The notes: a model not told the origin generated them from the sequence alone. Shown: positions 16,921 to 26,514, counted from the stretch's first letter. The stretch: 64,000 nucleotides of DNA from Candidatus Hydrogenosomobacter endosymbioticus (GCF_021654655.1 NZ_AP025225.1:694001-758000); one strand, 5' to 3'. Made by a program: numbers and translations.

Positions 16921-17742
16921 GTGTTTATTCATCCAACGGCGATAGTCAGCTGCGACCTTGTGGCAGGTGAAAATGTGTACATAGGTCCATACTGTACTGT
17001 GGGAAGAAATGTTGTTTTTGGCGATAACGTTGTTCTTTTGTCTCACGTTATAGTTCATGACAGAGTGTCTATAGGGAGCGGTTCTATAGTATATCCTTTT
17101 GCAACAATTGGCTTGGCTCCTCAAGACATGAAATATTGTGGGGAGGAGTCATTCGTAGAAATAGGGAGAAAGGTTCAGGTGCGAGAGCATGTGACAATAC
17201 ACTCTGGAACTAAGCGCGGGATAATGAAAACGACGATTGGGGACGGCTGCTTGCTTATGGTGGCGTCTCATGTTGCGCACGATTGTGTTGTTGGTGAAGG
17301 GGTGATTATGGCAAACAACGCTACTCTAGGTGGCCATGTGTCTGTCGGAGATAAAGCTATTATAGGCGGTCTTGCCGCTATACACCAGTTTGTAAGAATA
17401 GGAGCATATGCCATAGTAGCCGGAACGGCGGGCGTCGCTGATGATGTGATACCGTTTGGAAGTGTGATAGGAAGCAGGGCTAAGATAGCTGGGTTGAATA
17501 TCATAGGTCTCAAGAGAAATGGGTTTTCAAGGGATGAGATACACGCTTTGAGAAAAGCCTTTAGGGCTTTGTTTGTTGACTCAATTGTAGGGAGCGCAAG
17601 AGACAAAGTTGTTATGCTTAGCGAGGAGCTTCGTTCATTTAAAACAGTAAGTCTCCTGTGTGATTTTGTGGGCCAAGATTCCTCGAGATCTTTTTGCGCT
17701 GTGCGGAATAAAATGATGACTGAGGATATTGGCGAAATCTAA
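16921..17742 (+). CDS. lpxA: UDP-N-acetylglucosamine acyltransferase LpxA
   Basis: A 273-residue left-handed beta-helix enzyme that performs the first step of lipid A synthesis, moving a hydroxyacyl chain from ACP to UDP-GlcNAc. Hexapeptide repeats begin at once (FIHPTAIVSCDLVAGENVYIGP in shortened form). The catalytic-histidine region HVAHDCVVGEGVIMANN and the LpxA-specific IHQFVRIGAYA follow. A stop at 16912 forces a start at GTG 16921. Other lipid A genes (lpxD, fabZ, lpxB) are not next to it, unlike the usual cluster. Confidence 0.95.
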   Translation: MFIHPTAIVSCDLVAGENVYIGPYCTVGRNVVFGDNVVLLSHVIVHDRVSIGSGSIVYPFATIGLAPQDMKYCGEESFVEIGRKVQVREHVTIHSGTKRGIMKTTIGDGCLLMVASHVAHDCVVGEGVIMANNATLGGHVSVGDKAIIGGLAAIHQFVRIGAYAIVAGTAGVADDVIPFGSVIGSRAKIAGLNIIGLKRNGFSRDEIHALRKAFRALFVDSIVGSARDKVVMLSEELRSFKTVSLLCDFVGQDSSRSFCAVRNKMMTEDIGEI

Positions 17743-17971
17743 GCGCTCTGTTTTGTTTCGTTTCGTTTCGTGTTTTTTATGCTGAGTGCCGCTGTGTATT
17801 CGGCTTTTTTTGGAAACCTTGTTTCTGAAGAATTATGCACTTTCGCGCTATAGTTCTTATATTCATTAGGTATTTCTCGGCTTTATCCGAGGCTACTGGG
17901 TTTCTATTTTTCTTTTATGGGCGAATAGGCCTATTGTAAAAGCTGGTTATTTTCATGTACATTTGGAAGCG

Positions 17972-18045
17972 CGGGGTGTGGCGCAGCCTGGTAGCGCGCT
18001 TGCTTTGGGAGCAAGATGTCGGAGGTTCAAATCCTCTCGCCCCGA
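17972..18045 (+). tRNA. tRNA-Pro (anticodon TGG)
   Basis: A 74-base cloverleaf. The acceptor CGGGGTG pairs with CGCCCCG with one G-U. The anticodon stem-loop GCTTGCTTTGGGAGCAAG holds TGG, and the T-arm has GGTTCAAATCC. CCA is not encoded. An open frame across this tRNA (17955-18224) is not a gene. Confidence 0.96.
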
Positions 18046-18211
18046 CGTGTGTTTGTTTAGACGCTTGGTTGCTTTGCTTGTTTAAGAGCGCAATCGCGTG
18101 GTGTTTTGTTTTGTATAATGTGGTTCGTTTGTTTTCTGGTGGGATCCGCTTTTTCTCAGCCGTCGTTCTTGTTCCGGTTTTTGTGCTTTTTCCAAATCTC
18201 GGGGAACCGCG

Positions 18212-20182
18212 TTGTTTAAGTTAAAGTCTGAGTTTTTCCCCAGCGGAGATCAGCCGGAAGCAATAAGGGAGCTTCTTTGTGGCCTATACCAAAAGCAGAA
18301 AAATCAGGTGCTTCTTGGCGTTACTGGGTCTGGAAAAACTTTTACAATAGCAAATGTCATACAGGACGCTGGACGGCCGACTCTTATATTTGCGCCTAAT
18401 AAGACGCTTGCGGCCCAATTATATGGAGAGATGAAAGAATTTTTTCCAGAAAATGCGGTCGAGTATTTCGTGTCTTATTATGATTACTTTCAGCCAGAAG
18501 TGTATATTCCAAAAACAAACACATATATTGAAAAAGATGCGTCAATTAACGAGCGTATAGACAGAATGCGGCACAGTGCTACGCGTGCATTGCTCGAACG
18601 CAGGGACGCGATAATAGTTGCAAGTGTTTCTTGCATATACGGTATAGGAGCGGTTGAATCGTACTCTGGGATGTCTTTCGCGATATCTGTTGGCGATAAA
18701 GTGTCTTTTCGTGAGCTGTTTGCTAGGCTTACAGAGATACAGTATAAGCGTAATGATATATCATTTGTGCGCGGCATGTTTAGGGTGCGTGGCGATAATG
18801 TGGACATATTCCCATCTCACTACGAAAATCGGGCATGGAGGCTTCAGTTTTTTGGAAATGAGCTTGAGCGGATATTTGAGATCGACGTGATCACAGGAGA
18901 TAAAGAGGCTAGCCTAGATTCGGTTCGCATTTTTCCAAATAGCCACTATTCCACTCCTGGCCCAACAGTTATTCAAGCTTTGCGAGAAATAAAAATAGAC
19001 CTGGACGCAAGACTTACTGAGCTGAAATCAGAAAATAAGCTCGTTGAAGAACAGCGCCTGCGTGAGCGGGTGAATTATGACATAGAAGTTATGCAGTCCA
19101 CCGGAACATGCCCAGGTATAGAAAATTATTCTCGTTATTTAACAGGGAGGAGTCCCGGAGAACCTCCCCCAACACTTTTTGAATATTTGCCGCGGGATGC
19201 TCTTCTTATTGTAGATGAAAGTCATGTCAGCATTCCACAGCTTCGAGCGATGTATAACGGGGATCAGGCAAGAAAGTCTAATTTGTCTGATTATGGGTTT
19301 CGTCTTCCATCTTGCAAAGACAATCGGCCTTTAAAATTTGATGAGTGGGAGGCGCTTCGTCCAGATACTATATTTGTATCTGCTACCCCAGGTTCATGGG
19401 AGCTGGAACAGGTAGAAGGAGTTATAACGGAACAAGTTATTCGCCCAACAGGTCTGCTGGACCCCGAGTGTTTTGTCCGTCCAACAGAATATCAGGTGGA
19501 TGATCTTATTGGTGAATTGAGATCCGCCATATCATCTGGAGGAAGAGCTCTGGTCTTAACGCTAACAAAAAAGATGGCGGAGGATTTAACGGAGTACTTA
19601 AGTGCTGCGTCTATTAAAGTTCGATATATGCATTCTGATATAGACACTCTTGAAAGAATAGAAATTTTGCAGGATTTGCGAAGAGGAGAGTTTGACGTAT
19701 TGGTAGGAATAAATCTTCTGCGTGAGGGGATAGACCTTCCGGAATGCAGTCTTGTTGCGATTCTTGACGCTGATAAGGAAGGATATCTTCGCTCATCGTC
19801 TTCTTTGATTCAGATAATAGGGAGAGCTGCGCGAAACGTAGATGGTAAAGTGATTTTATATGCAGACAAAATAACAAAATCTATGCGCTATGCCCTTGAG
19901 GAAACCTCTAGAAGAAGGGCTAGACAGATGGAATATAATAATAAACACAATATAACGCCTAGGACCATATGCCGTGTGCGCAAAGATATAGTCAATTTCT
20001 GCGACTTAGAAAGCGGTTTACAAGAAGAATCAAAAATAGTGATTAAAGATGCGGGAAATGAATCTGGAATAGCTATGCTTTCAACTTTAGAATTAGAGAA
20101 AAAAATGGTTGCGGCTGCTGAAAATCTTGAATTTGAAGAAGCGGCTAGGATTAGGGATATGTTAAAAAAAAGGCGAAAATAA
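18212..20182 (+). CDS. uvrB: Excinuclease ABC subunit B
   Basis: A 656-residue DNA repair helicase that loads onto damage with UvrA and recruits UvrC. Walker A is GVTGSGKT (residues ~36-43), the beta-hairpin region is [12 protein letters not shown], the DEAD-type box is IVDESH, and helicase motif VI is QIIGRAARN. The C-terminal UVR motif ([17 protein letters not shown]) that binds UvrC is intact. The start is TTG 18212 with GGGGAA upstream. Full length for the family. Confidence 0.97.
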   Translation: MFKLKSEFFPSGDQPEAIRELLCGLYQKQKNQVLLGVTGSGKTFTIANVIQDAGRPTLIFAPNKTLAAQLYGEMKEFFPENAVEYFVSYYDYFQPEVYIPKTNTYIEKDASINERIDRMRHSATRALLERRDAIIVASVSCIYGIGAVESYSGMSFAISVGDKVSFRELFARLTEIQYKRNDISFVRGMFRVRGDNVDIFPSHYENRAWRLQFFGNELERIFEIDVITGDKEASLDSVRIFPNSHYSTPGPTVIQALREIKIDLDARLTELKSENKLVEEQRLRERVNYDIEVMQSTGTCPGIENYSRYLTGRSPGEPPPTLFEYLPRDALLIVDESHVSIPQLRAMYNGDQARKSNLSDYGFRLPSCKDNRPLKFDEWEALRPDTIFVSATPGSWELEQVEGVITEQVIRPTGLLDPECFVRPTEYQVDDLIGELRSAISSGGRALVLTLTKKMAEDLTEYLSAASIKVRYMHSDIDTLERIEILQDLRRGEFDVLVGINLLREGIDLPECSLVAILDADKEGYLRSSSSLIQIIGRAARNVDGKVILYADKITKSMRYALEETSRRRARQMEYNNKHNITPRTICRVRKDIVNFCDLESGLQEESKIVIKDAGNESGIAMLSTLELEKKMVAAAENLEFEEAARIRDMLKKRRK

Positions 20183-20304
20183 AACAAAATTTACTTTCGC
20201 TTGATATAATGTTTGTCTATACATGGTCGGCAAAGACTATTATTTAAAAACTATTGTTTCTATAGCGCTTTTTTTATTATAAAAAACTTAATAAACGTAT
20301 AGAG

Positions 20305-20739
20305 TTATAACTTTATTCCTGCTAGGTGTAGAACTGCAGACAGGGTGGAGTCGCATCCCCTTAAAAAGTCGTGATGCTTTTGTAGCTCATTTTGTGCGAG
20401 AGTTTTTGTTGCTCCTTCAAGCTGCTGCATAAGCTGGGATTTTATATTGCTATATTGGTCTTTTAGTTGCGATATCTGGTCCTTCGCCTCTCTTTTTGCG
20501 CCGTGAAGTTGTTTTGAAATTTCATGAAGTTGGTTTTCTAGGTTTGCTATGGTTGTTCTTACGGCCTGAACGTCAGCTGCTGCTGTCGCTATATCGGACG
20601 CGACAGCTGATGCTAAAGGTGCAGATTGCTGAGGCTGCTGCGGTTGTTGAGTTCCGCTTGCAGCTTGATTGTCTGCAACAGCGTTTTGTCCGAACGCAAT
20701 CAAAGCAACCAAACATGTAACATAAGATTTTGCATTCAT
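20305..20739 (-). CDS. Exported coiled-coil protein
   Basis: A 144-residue orphan. Signal peptide MNAKSYVTCLVALIAFGQNAVA, then a Gln/Pro/Ala-rich linker (GTQQPQQPQQSAP), then a long heptad-like helix (residues ~60-125: VQAVRTTIANLENQLHEIS and onward). ATG 20739 is chosen because AAGGAGAATAAGC precedes it, an excellent ribosome site; a longer frame to 20793 lacks one. A TATAAT box and a CtrA-type site lie upstream. Likely periplasmic or surface-exposed; function unknown. Confidence 0.75.
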   Translation of the reverse strand: MNAKSYVTCLVALIAFGQNAVADNQAASGTQQPQQPQQSAPLASAVASDIATAAADVQAVRTTIANLENQLHEISKQLHGAKREAKDQISQLKDQYSNIKSQLMQQLEGATKTLAQNELQKHHDFLRGCDSTLSAVLHLAGIKL

Positions 20740-20757
20740 GCTTATTCTCCTTGTGGT

Positions 20758-20785
20758 ATTATAACTATTAATTACATACAAACAA
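20758..20785 (-). promoter_or_regulatory. Promoter candidate of the exported coiled-coil gene
   Basis: On the minus strand TTGTTT (20785-20780), 16 bases, then a perfect TATAAT (20763-20758). The ATG follows 18 bases after the -10 box, with the Shine-Dalgarno in between. Confidence 0.4.
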
Positions 20786-20800
20786 GGTATCATTTTACGA

Positions 20801-20816
20801 TTAAATTCTTATTAAC
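20801..20816. promoter_or_regulatory. CtrA-type binding motif
   Basis: TTAA-ATTCTTA-TTAAC matches the alphaproteobacterial CtrA consensus TTAA-N7-TTAAC exactly. It lies upstream of the -35 region of the exported coiled-coil gene. A CckA kinase, which feeds CtrA, is encoded at 26.5-28.9 kb. A motif this short should appear about once by chance in a window of this size and composition (rough estimate), so it is only suggestive. Confidence 0.35.
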
Positions 20817-20843
20817 ATAGATACAAAATAAACAAACCCTAAG

Positions 20844-20916
20844 AGCGGGCGAAGAGACTCGAACCCTCGACCCTAACCTTGGCAAGGTTATGCTCTACCA
20901 ACTGAGCTACGCCCGC
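20844..20916 (-). tRNA. tRNA-Gly (anticodon GCC)
   Basis: A 73-base cloverleaf on the minus strand. The acceptor GCGGGCG pairs fully with CGCCCGC, with discriminator T. The anticodon stem-loop AACCTTGCCAAGGTT contains GCC, and the T-arm has GGGTTCGAGTC. CCA is not encoded. Confidence 0.96.
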
Positions 20917-21030
20917 ATCTGGTTAATGATATTTTACAAACTTTTTACCGTCAAGAGCTTTTGCGCCTCTTTCGCGGTATGCGGTATCGTTTAGCTCTTT
21001 CTTCTTTCTATATTGGTTGATTGTCTATTT

Positions 21031-22434
21031 TCATGATGCGGACATAATTCTGTGCATAGTCCACTCTTTTCCTAGAGCGTGGATAACTTCGAAGAGCCCA
21101 GGAGATATCCGGCTTCCGGTGACTAATATGCGCAGTGGCTGTGCGACATCTTTAAGCTTGAGACCTTTGGATTCTGCCCAATTTTTTATAAATAGTTCTA
21201 TAGATTTTATGCTCCAATCAGAAAGATCTTGTAGGTCGTTTGCTATTTTTTGCGCATGTTCTATTTGATCCGATGTTATTAGGTCTAAAATTCCTTCATC
21301 GAAGGATTGAAGATCTTTCGTGCAGTATACTTTTGCCATCCTAATAATGTCTGGAAGAATTTTAGAGCGCTCTTGAATTGCCGGGAGTATTGTAATAAGA
21401 CGGAGCTCTGTTTCTGTATCAATATTTGTATCAACTGCTTTTTCTAGATCCTCTTTTATAAGACCTAATATTTCTCGAGAGCTTTTGTTTTTGATATAGT
21501 GTGCGTTTAAGAAAAGTAATTTTGTTTCATCTGCTTTTGCTGGAGACTTTCCTAGTCCGTCAAAATCAAACCATCTTACTGCGTTTTCGAGCGAAATTAT
21601 TTCTTCATCTCCTCGAGACCAGCCAAGTCGAAGAATATAGTTTAGAAAGGCTTCGCGTAGAAGCCCGCGCTCTTTATACTGTTCGACGCTAACGGCGCCT
21701 TCTCTTTTTGAAAGCTTTTTTCCGTCGGTTCCTAGAATGAGAGGTATATGCGCGGTTGTTGGAATAGGCCACCCCATAGCAGCGTATATCTGAGCTTGTC
21801 TAAACGCGTTTATGAAATGCTCTTCGCCGCGTATGATATGCGTCACCCCCATATCATAATCGTCTACGACAACTGCTAGCATGTATGTGGGAGATCCATC
21901 GGCGCGCAAAAGTATCATGTCATCTATTTGTGAATTATCAACGCTAACTTCTCCCAGCACCTTGTCATCTATCGTCGTTATACCATTTATCGGTGCTTTT
22001 AAGCGTATAACCGGAGCAATTCCATCGGGAGCATCTTTTTCTTCGCGGTCTCTCCAGCGCCTGTCATATAACGAAGGCCTCTTTTCTTTTTCAGCCTGCT
22101 CGCGCATTTGCTTCAGTTCTTCTTGCGTGCAATAGCATTTATACGCTTTTCCATTTTCTAGCATTCGAGCTACTATTTCTTGATGACGTATTGCTCGTTG
22201 GGATTGTATTACAACCTCATCATCCCACAACAATCCAAGCCACCTCATAGTAGACAAAATTTCTTCTTTCGATGCTTCCGTAGAGCGTTCTCGATCGGTG
22301 TCTTCTATTCTTAGCAGGAATTTTCCACCGCAGTGTCTTGCGTAGAGCCAATTGAAAAAAGCTGTGCGAATGGAGCCTATATGTAAGCTTCCAGTCGGCG
22401 ATGGCGCGAACCTTGTTACTATATCTATTTTCAT
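21031..22434 (-). CDS. gltX: Glutamyl-tRNA synthetase
   Basis: A 467-residue class I synthetase. The HIGH motif is in FAPSPTGSLHIGSIRTA near the N-terminus, the KMSKS equivalent is GTDGKKLSKREG near residue 240, and LLRIEDTDRERS is the usual following block. ATG 22434 gives MKIDIVTRFAPSPTG and the family's normal length; the open frame reaching 22695 is only an upstream extension. No glutaminyl-tRNA synthetase is seen, while gatB is the divergent neighbour, so this enzyme may also charge tRNA-Gln with Glu. That last point is inference. Confidence 0.96.
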   Translation of the reverse strand: MKIDIVTRFAPSPTGSLHIGSIRTAFFNWLYARHCGGKFLLRIEDTDRERSTEASKEEILSTMRWLGLLWDDEVVIQSQRAIRHQEIVARMLENGKAYKCYCTQEELKQMREQAEKEKRPSLYDRRWRDREEKDAPDGIAPVIRLKAPINGITTIDDKVLGEVSVDNSQIDDMILLRADGSPTYMLAVVVDDYDMGVTHIIRGEEHFINAFRQAQIYAAMGWPIPTTAHIPLILGTDGKKLSKREGAVSVEQYKERGLLREAFLNYILRLGWSRGDEEIISLENAVRWFDFDGLGKSPAKADETKLLFLNAHYIKNKSSREILGLIKEDLEKAVDTNIDTETELRLITILPAIQERSKILPDIIRMAKVYCTKDLQSFDEGILDLITSDQIEHAQKIANDLQDLSDWSIKSIELFIKNWAESKGLKLKDVAQPLRILVTGSRISPGLFEVIHALGKEWTMHRIMSAS

Positions 22435-22635
22435 GATTAAGGCGACAAACAATACTCTTCGGACCAAGTCTGAATTAAAACTGGCAAAAATAAAAGCGGT
22501 ATAACGCAGAGCATGTTGTGTAAATCTCGCGGCATCTGTTGGTAAAATATGGAAAACAAGAGATGTTTGATGATAGAATGCGCATGTCTCTTGTGGTGCA
22601 TGCTTGTTTTCTAGCTGTTTTGTTCGGAGGTTGCG

Positions 22636-24123
22636 ATGAAGCTGTTTTATGGGGAAAAGATGGAATTTGAGGCTGATATTGGGCTTGAGATTCACGCAAG
22701 AATAACATCAGCTAAGACGAAGCTTTTTTCTTCGTCTGCTATAGGGTTTGGAGCTGAACAGAATTCTCAGATAAACGTTGTGGACCTCGCCCTTCCAGGA
22801 ACGCTTCCAGTGTTAAACGAGTTTTGCTTGGGGCAAGCAATTCTTACAGGTCTTAGTATGGGCGCGACTATTAACAGAAGAACTGTTTTTGAGCGCAAAA
22901 ATTATTTCTATCCAGATCTTCCTCAGGGCTATCAAATATCTCAAAACGAAGATCCGATTGTGCTGGGCGGCTTTTTAAACATAAAACTTGAGGATGGGTC
23001 AGAGAAAAAAATAAATTTACACAGGATTCATGTGGAGCAGGACACTGGAAAAGCTATGCATGATCCTGAGCGCGGGGTGTCGTTTATAGATTTTAACAGG
23101 GCAGGAGCTCCGCTTATGGAGATCGTCACTATGCCGGAGATAAAAAGTCCGGAAGAAGCAGGGGCGTTTATAAAAAAGCTGAGAACAATTCTTCGTTATA
23201 TTGGAACATGCGACGGAAATATGGATGAGGGGCATTTTCGCGTTGATGTGAATATTTCTGTACGTGTACCTGGCGAGAAGCTTGGCACCAGAGCAGAGGT
23301 AAAAAATCTTAATTCTGTGCGCTTTGTCCAGCAAGCTATTGTATATGAGATAAAAAGACAAATTTCTCTCATAGAATCTGGGAAAAATGTAGATCAGGAA
23401 ACCAGGCTTTTTGACGAAAAATCGTGTTCCACAAGAGTAATGCGCGACAAAGAGAATGCGCACGATTATCGATATTTTCCAGATCCGGATTTATATCCGA
23501 TTATTGTGTCTGAAGAGTATATTATGGATATCGCAAAGGGTATGCAGGAGCTTCCAGAGCAAAAGGCGGCACGATTCGTGAAAGAATTTGAGATTACAGA
23601 GTACGACGCAGCTGTTTTGACTGAAGACAAAGACTTTGCTGATTTTTTTGAGGCCGCTGTGATTGAGCTTCCGTCGAGGAGTGAGAAATCGTGCAAGCTA
23701 ATTGCGAACTGGATCATCGGGGAGCTTTTTGGACACCTTAATAGATATGGTTTGCGTATATCAGAGTCAAAAATTTCTCCTGAAAATATTGCGAGACTTG
23801 TGTGTGAAATTTTAAGTGGAAACATTTCTGGCGCTGCTGCGAAGGAAGTGTTCGCGGGCATGTGGGAAACCGGAGATAGCCCAGGTTCTGTGATAAAGCG
23901 CAAGGGGCTTGCTCAGGTGTCTTCTCGCGAAGAGCTTAGTTCTATGATAGACAGGGTTTTGGCTGAAGAGCCCGAGCAAGTGCAGAAATTTCTTTCTGGA
24001 AAAGAAAAAATATTCGGTTACCTAGTGGGGCAGGCGATGAAAGCTAGCAAAGGAAAAGGCAACCCTCATGTTATACAGGAAATTATGAAAGAGAAGTTAG
24101 GGAAAATGAGGTCTGCGCTGTGA
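22636..24123 (+). CDS. gatB: Asp/Glu-tRNA amidotransferase subunit B
   Basis: A 495-residue subunit of GatCAB, which converts Glu-tRNA-Gln (and/or Asp-tRNA-Asn) to the amidated form. Family blocks are EADIGLEIHARI, YPDLPQGYQISQNEDPI, GAPLMEIVTMPEI and HDYRYFPDPDLYP. The C-terminal YqeY-like domain ends GNPHVIQEIMKEKLG. The start at 22636 has GGAGG just upstream. gatA and gatC are not adjacent. It shares a 200-base divergent promoter region with gltX. Confidence 0.97.
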   Translation: MKLFYGEKMEFEADIGLEIHARITSAKTKLFSSSAIGFGAEQNSQINVVDLALPGTLPVLNEFCLGQAILTGLSMGATINRRTVFERKNYFYPDLPQGYQISQNEDPIVLGGFLNIKLEDGSEKKINLHRIHVEQDTGKAMHDPERGVSFIDFNRAGAPLMEIVTMPEIKSPEEAGAFIKKLRTILRYIGTCDGNMDEGHFRVDVNISVRVPGEKLGTRAEVKNLNSVRFVQQAIVYEIKRQISLIESGKNVDQETRLFDEKSCSTRVMRDKENAHDYRYFPDPDLYPIIVSEEYIMDIAKGMQELPEQKAARFVKEFEITEYDAAVLTEDKDFADFFEAAVIELPSRSEKSCKLIANWIIGELFGHLNRYGLRISESKISPENIARLVCEILSGNISGAAAKEVFAGMWETGDSPGSVIKRKGLAQVSSREELSSMIDRVLAEEPEQVQKFLSGKEKIFGYLVGQAMKASKGKGNPHVIQEIMKEKLGKMRSAL

Positions 24124-24138
24124 AGTTGCGGAGATAGA

Positions 24139-24176
24139 CTGGCTTAGAGATTTATGTGGTTATAGTCTATAGCCAG
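24139..24176. terminator. Hairpin between convergent gatB and the 24.2-kb gene
   Basis: CTGGCT (24139-24144) pairs with AGCCAG (24171-24176), with an inner TAGA/TCTA extension. It lies 16 bases after the gatB stop and before the stop of the convergent gene. It has no clear T-run, so its role as terminator is tentative. Confidence 0.35.
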
Positions 24177-24192
24177 CTTCTCCTTCAGATAT

Positions 24193-24540
24193 CTATTCTC
24201 CCCCGGGTGGAACATGCGCGACTATTTGTGGGGTGCTTTGGCCTGTGGATATGTTGGAGTTGTTGAGCAACAATTCCAATTCGTGTAATGCGGCCTCTTC
24301 AGGTATCACTCCTCCATGCGCACCTATTTCTCCACCGGGTGGAACATGCGCTACGCCCTCCACAGGGATCTCTTCTTCCAAATGCGGATTATACCCACCT
24401 ACTAGTACTTCTCCCTCGTCAATTTGGACATTGTTGCCATAACAACTATCCAATAGACCTTTACAAGCAAAAGAATCGTTATTCTGAACTAACCCAGCGC
24501 AAAGCCCTGCGCATATAAATAAAATTAATAATTTTTTCAT
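24193..24540 (-). CDS. Small exported protein with repeated VAHVPPGGE motif
   Basis: A 115-residue orphan. Signal peptide MKKLLILFICAGLCAGLVQ, then a short Cys-containing region (FACKGLLDSCYG), then an acidic, Gly/Pro-rich part. The nine-residue motif VAHVPPGGE occurs twice, near residue 64 and as the very last nine residues. Both copies share nearly the same DNA (ccgggtggaacatgcg). The protein ends exactly on the second copy, as if cut from a longer repeat protein. Function unknown. Confidence 0.65.
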   Translation of the reverse strand: MKKLLILFICAGLCAGLVQNNDSFACKGLLDSCYGNNVQIDEGEVLVGGYNPHLEEEIPVEGVAHVPPGGEIGAHGGVIPEEAALHELELLLNNSNISTGQSTPQIVAHVPPGGE

Positions 24541-24704
24541 GTTGGCGATATGTAATATGAACCATATTAATATATTATATTAATTTTATTTAATTAAAAT
24601 TAAATAAGAGAAAAGCCGAATGATTATGAAAACAAAGTAATGAATAACCGAAGTTATTCATTGCTTTATAAAAACAGGCTTTATGGTAAAGTTTTGCACA
24701 ACCG

Positions 24705-25154
24705 CTATTCTTCTTCTTCCGGTATTGCCTGTATGTCATGCGGTTTAGATGATTTTTTATTAGCCTTAAATAATTTTTTCAGTCCAGAATAATATTCTCT
24801 TAATGCTAGAAAATCAGAAGCATAATATACATCGCGGATTTTAATTTTTTCTAAATAAAGCTTAGCTTCGTCGGCTAGTCTTTCTAATTCTTGGTTGTGA
24901 TCAAGTTGCATTTTAAGCATATTGTCTATTTTTTTTAGTAGTTTATTGGACAATTTGATAATCTGCAACTTTTTGTTATTTTGTGCTTTAACAGGGCTTT
25001 CGCAATCGAAAAAGTTGTCGTTGACATCGTTAGGGGAAATTTTCTGTAAAGATTGAGGCTTCCATTTTGGCGCAGATAAACAATCGGTATGAGGAGTGGC
25101 TGAGATGCAAACAGCGAGCCAAACCGCCGCTGTTGATAAGTTAAATTTATTCAT
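24705..25154 (-). CDS. Small exported protein, charged and helical
   Basis: A 149-residue orphan with signal-like start MNKFNLSTAAVWLAVCISATP. The mature part is Lys/Glu-rich helix (LSNKLLKKIDNMLKMQLDH and later LFKANKKSSK) and ends in PEEEE. ATG 25154 has GGAGAATAATA upstream, nearly the same leader as the exported coiled-coil gene at 20.7 kb. No family recognised. Likely part of the organism's set of small envelope or secreted proteins. Confidence 0.65.
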   Translation of the reverse strand: MNKFNLSTAAVWLAVCISATPHTDCLSAPKWKPQSLQKISPNDVNDNFFDCESPVKAQNNKKLQIIKLSNKLLKKIDNMLKMQLDHNQELERLADEAKLYLEKIKIRDVYYASDFLALREYYSGLKKLFKANKKSSKPHDIQAIPEEEE

Positions 25155-25260
25155 TATTATTCTCCGCATAGTAACCGTTATGATGCATACTACGCCTGTT
25201 TATGGAAAAGTCAATATTTTTTTCAGAATAAATATTAACAAAACACAATGGCTGTTGCTT

Positions 25261-26514
25261 TTACAGTTTTATATTATTGATTTTATCCATAAGATGATTT
25301 ATGCAGTCTTGGGCCGATGGATATGTGCCGCTTTCTGCCCAGCGGTCTATCCACCAATTGCGAGCATATGCAAGAGAATGCTTGATTTTTTCTCCGGTAA
25401 GGCCTAGAGACAGCATATCTTTTCCTGTAATTGGAAATTCTGTAATTTCGTAGGTGTTTACAAACTCTATAGCTTTTTTAAGACGTTCAGCAGAAGAACC
25501 TGCTTCATGCTTCTCGTGCATGTTTGCTGCTTGTTGAATCCACAAAGAGCCAATTGTGATATCTTTCCCACAGGTGTAAATGTTTTTTGCTATGCTGGTT
25601 TTTGCGTGAGAGATGGATGCAGAGCAGGAATACACAAGGTTAAGAAACTTTTGCTGATTTCTTGACAGGCGGAGCCTCGGGAAATGATGGCCACCTATGC
25701 TGCATAATCTTGTTAGATTATCTGATTGCATTCGGAGGGTTTTTTCTAACTGGCAAATGTTTTCGAATATTTGGCTGTTAAAAGAAGGCGCTTGTTCGTT
25801 AATAGTGAAGATATGCTTGAAAAAGTCGTTTTTGTGCATTGAGCGGATGCACGGCCACGGATTCTTCGAGCAGAGCATTCTTAAAATTTCTTTTGTAATT
25901 CTCTCTCCAGAGATGATTCTAAGATTATGCCTTAGCTCTATGCATGCTGATAGGCATTCTTCATTAAGCTCTGTTTTTGCATAGAACGCATGCATGCGGA
26001 AAAAGCGAAGTATTCTTAGGAAATCTTCTTTAATCCTTTGTGTGGGGTTGCCTATAAATCGAACTTTTCCTAGGGAGATGTCTTGTAGTCCATTAAAATA
26101 ATCATAAAGCTTTCCGTTTGAGTCTACGTAAATAGCGTTTATCGTGAAGTCACGACGAGAAGCGTCTGCTTCCCATGAATTTGTAAATTTTACTTTTGCC
26201 CGCCTTCCGTCAGTTTCTTCGTCTCGTCGTAGCGTCGTTATTTCGTAGGGTTGCTTTTCTATTACAGCGGTTACGGTTCCTTGCTCTATGCCAGTTGGTA
26301 TTACGCAAACTCCCTTGTCTGAAAGGCCTGCCATAAGTTCGTTTGGCAATAAAGTCGTTGCTATGTCAAAGTCATCGAACGGAAGCCCAAGCAGAGAGTT
26401 TCTTACAGCTCCTCCAACAAACCGGCCTTCGCCAGATAGTTCAGATATCAGCATGAGGATCTTTTGATGTTTTTCTTGGTGAATCCACGATAATTTTTCT
26501 TGTACGTTAGACAT
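25261..26514 (-). CDS. cca: CCA tRNA nucleotidyltransferase
   Basis: A 417-residue class II nucleotidyltransferase of the poly(A) polymerase/CCA family. The catalytic block is FVGGAVRNSLLGLPFDDFDIATTL (given here in part), with the two metal-binding Asp in DDFDIA. RRDFTINAIY and the RIKEDFLRILRFFRM motif are also diagnostic. It adds CCA to tRNA 3' ends, and none of the four tRNA genes here encodes CCA. Its ATG overlaps the end of cckA by eight bases, so translation is probably coupled. Confidence 0.94.
   Translation of the reverse strand: MSNVQEKLSWIHQEKHQKILMLISELSGEGRFVGGAVRNSLLGLPFDDFDIATTLLPNELMAGLSDKGVCVIPTGIEQGTVTAVIEKQPYEITTLRRDEETDGRRAKVKFTNSWEADASRRDFTINAIYVDSNGKLYDYFNGLQDISLGKVRFIGNPTQRIKEDFLRILRFFRMHAFYAKTELNEECLSACIELRHNLRIISGERITKEILRMLCSKNPWPCIRSMHKNDFFKHIFTINEQAPSFNSQIFENICQLEKTLRMQSDNLTRLCSIGGHHFPRLRLSRNQQKFLNLVYSCSASISHAKTSIAKNIYTCGKDITIGSLWIQQAANMHEKHEAGSSAERLKKAIEFVNTYEITEFPITGKDMLSLGLTGEKIKHSLAYARNWWIDRWAESGTYPSAQDCINHLMDKINNIKL

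Noticed and set aside
17955-18224. 89-codon frame across tRNA-Pro
   Set aside because: It runs through the tRNA and has no family resemblance.
22435-22695. N-terminal extension of GltX
   Set aside because: The family start MKIDIVTRFAPSPTG at 22434 is clear; the extension overlaps the divergent gatB start and has no conserved features.
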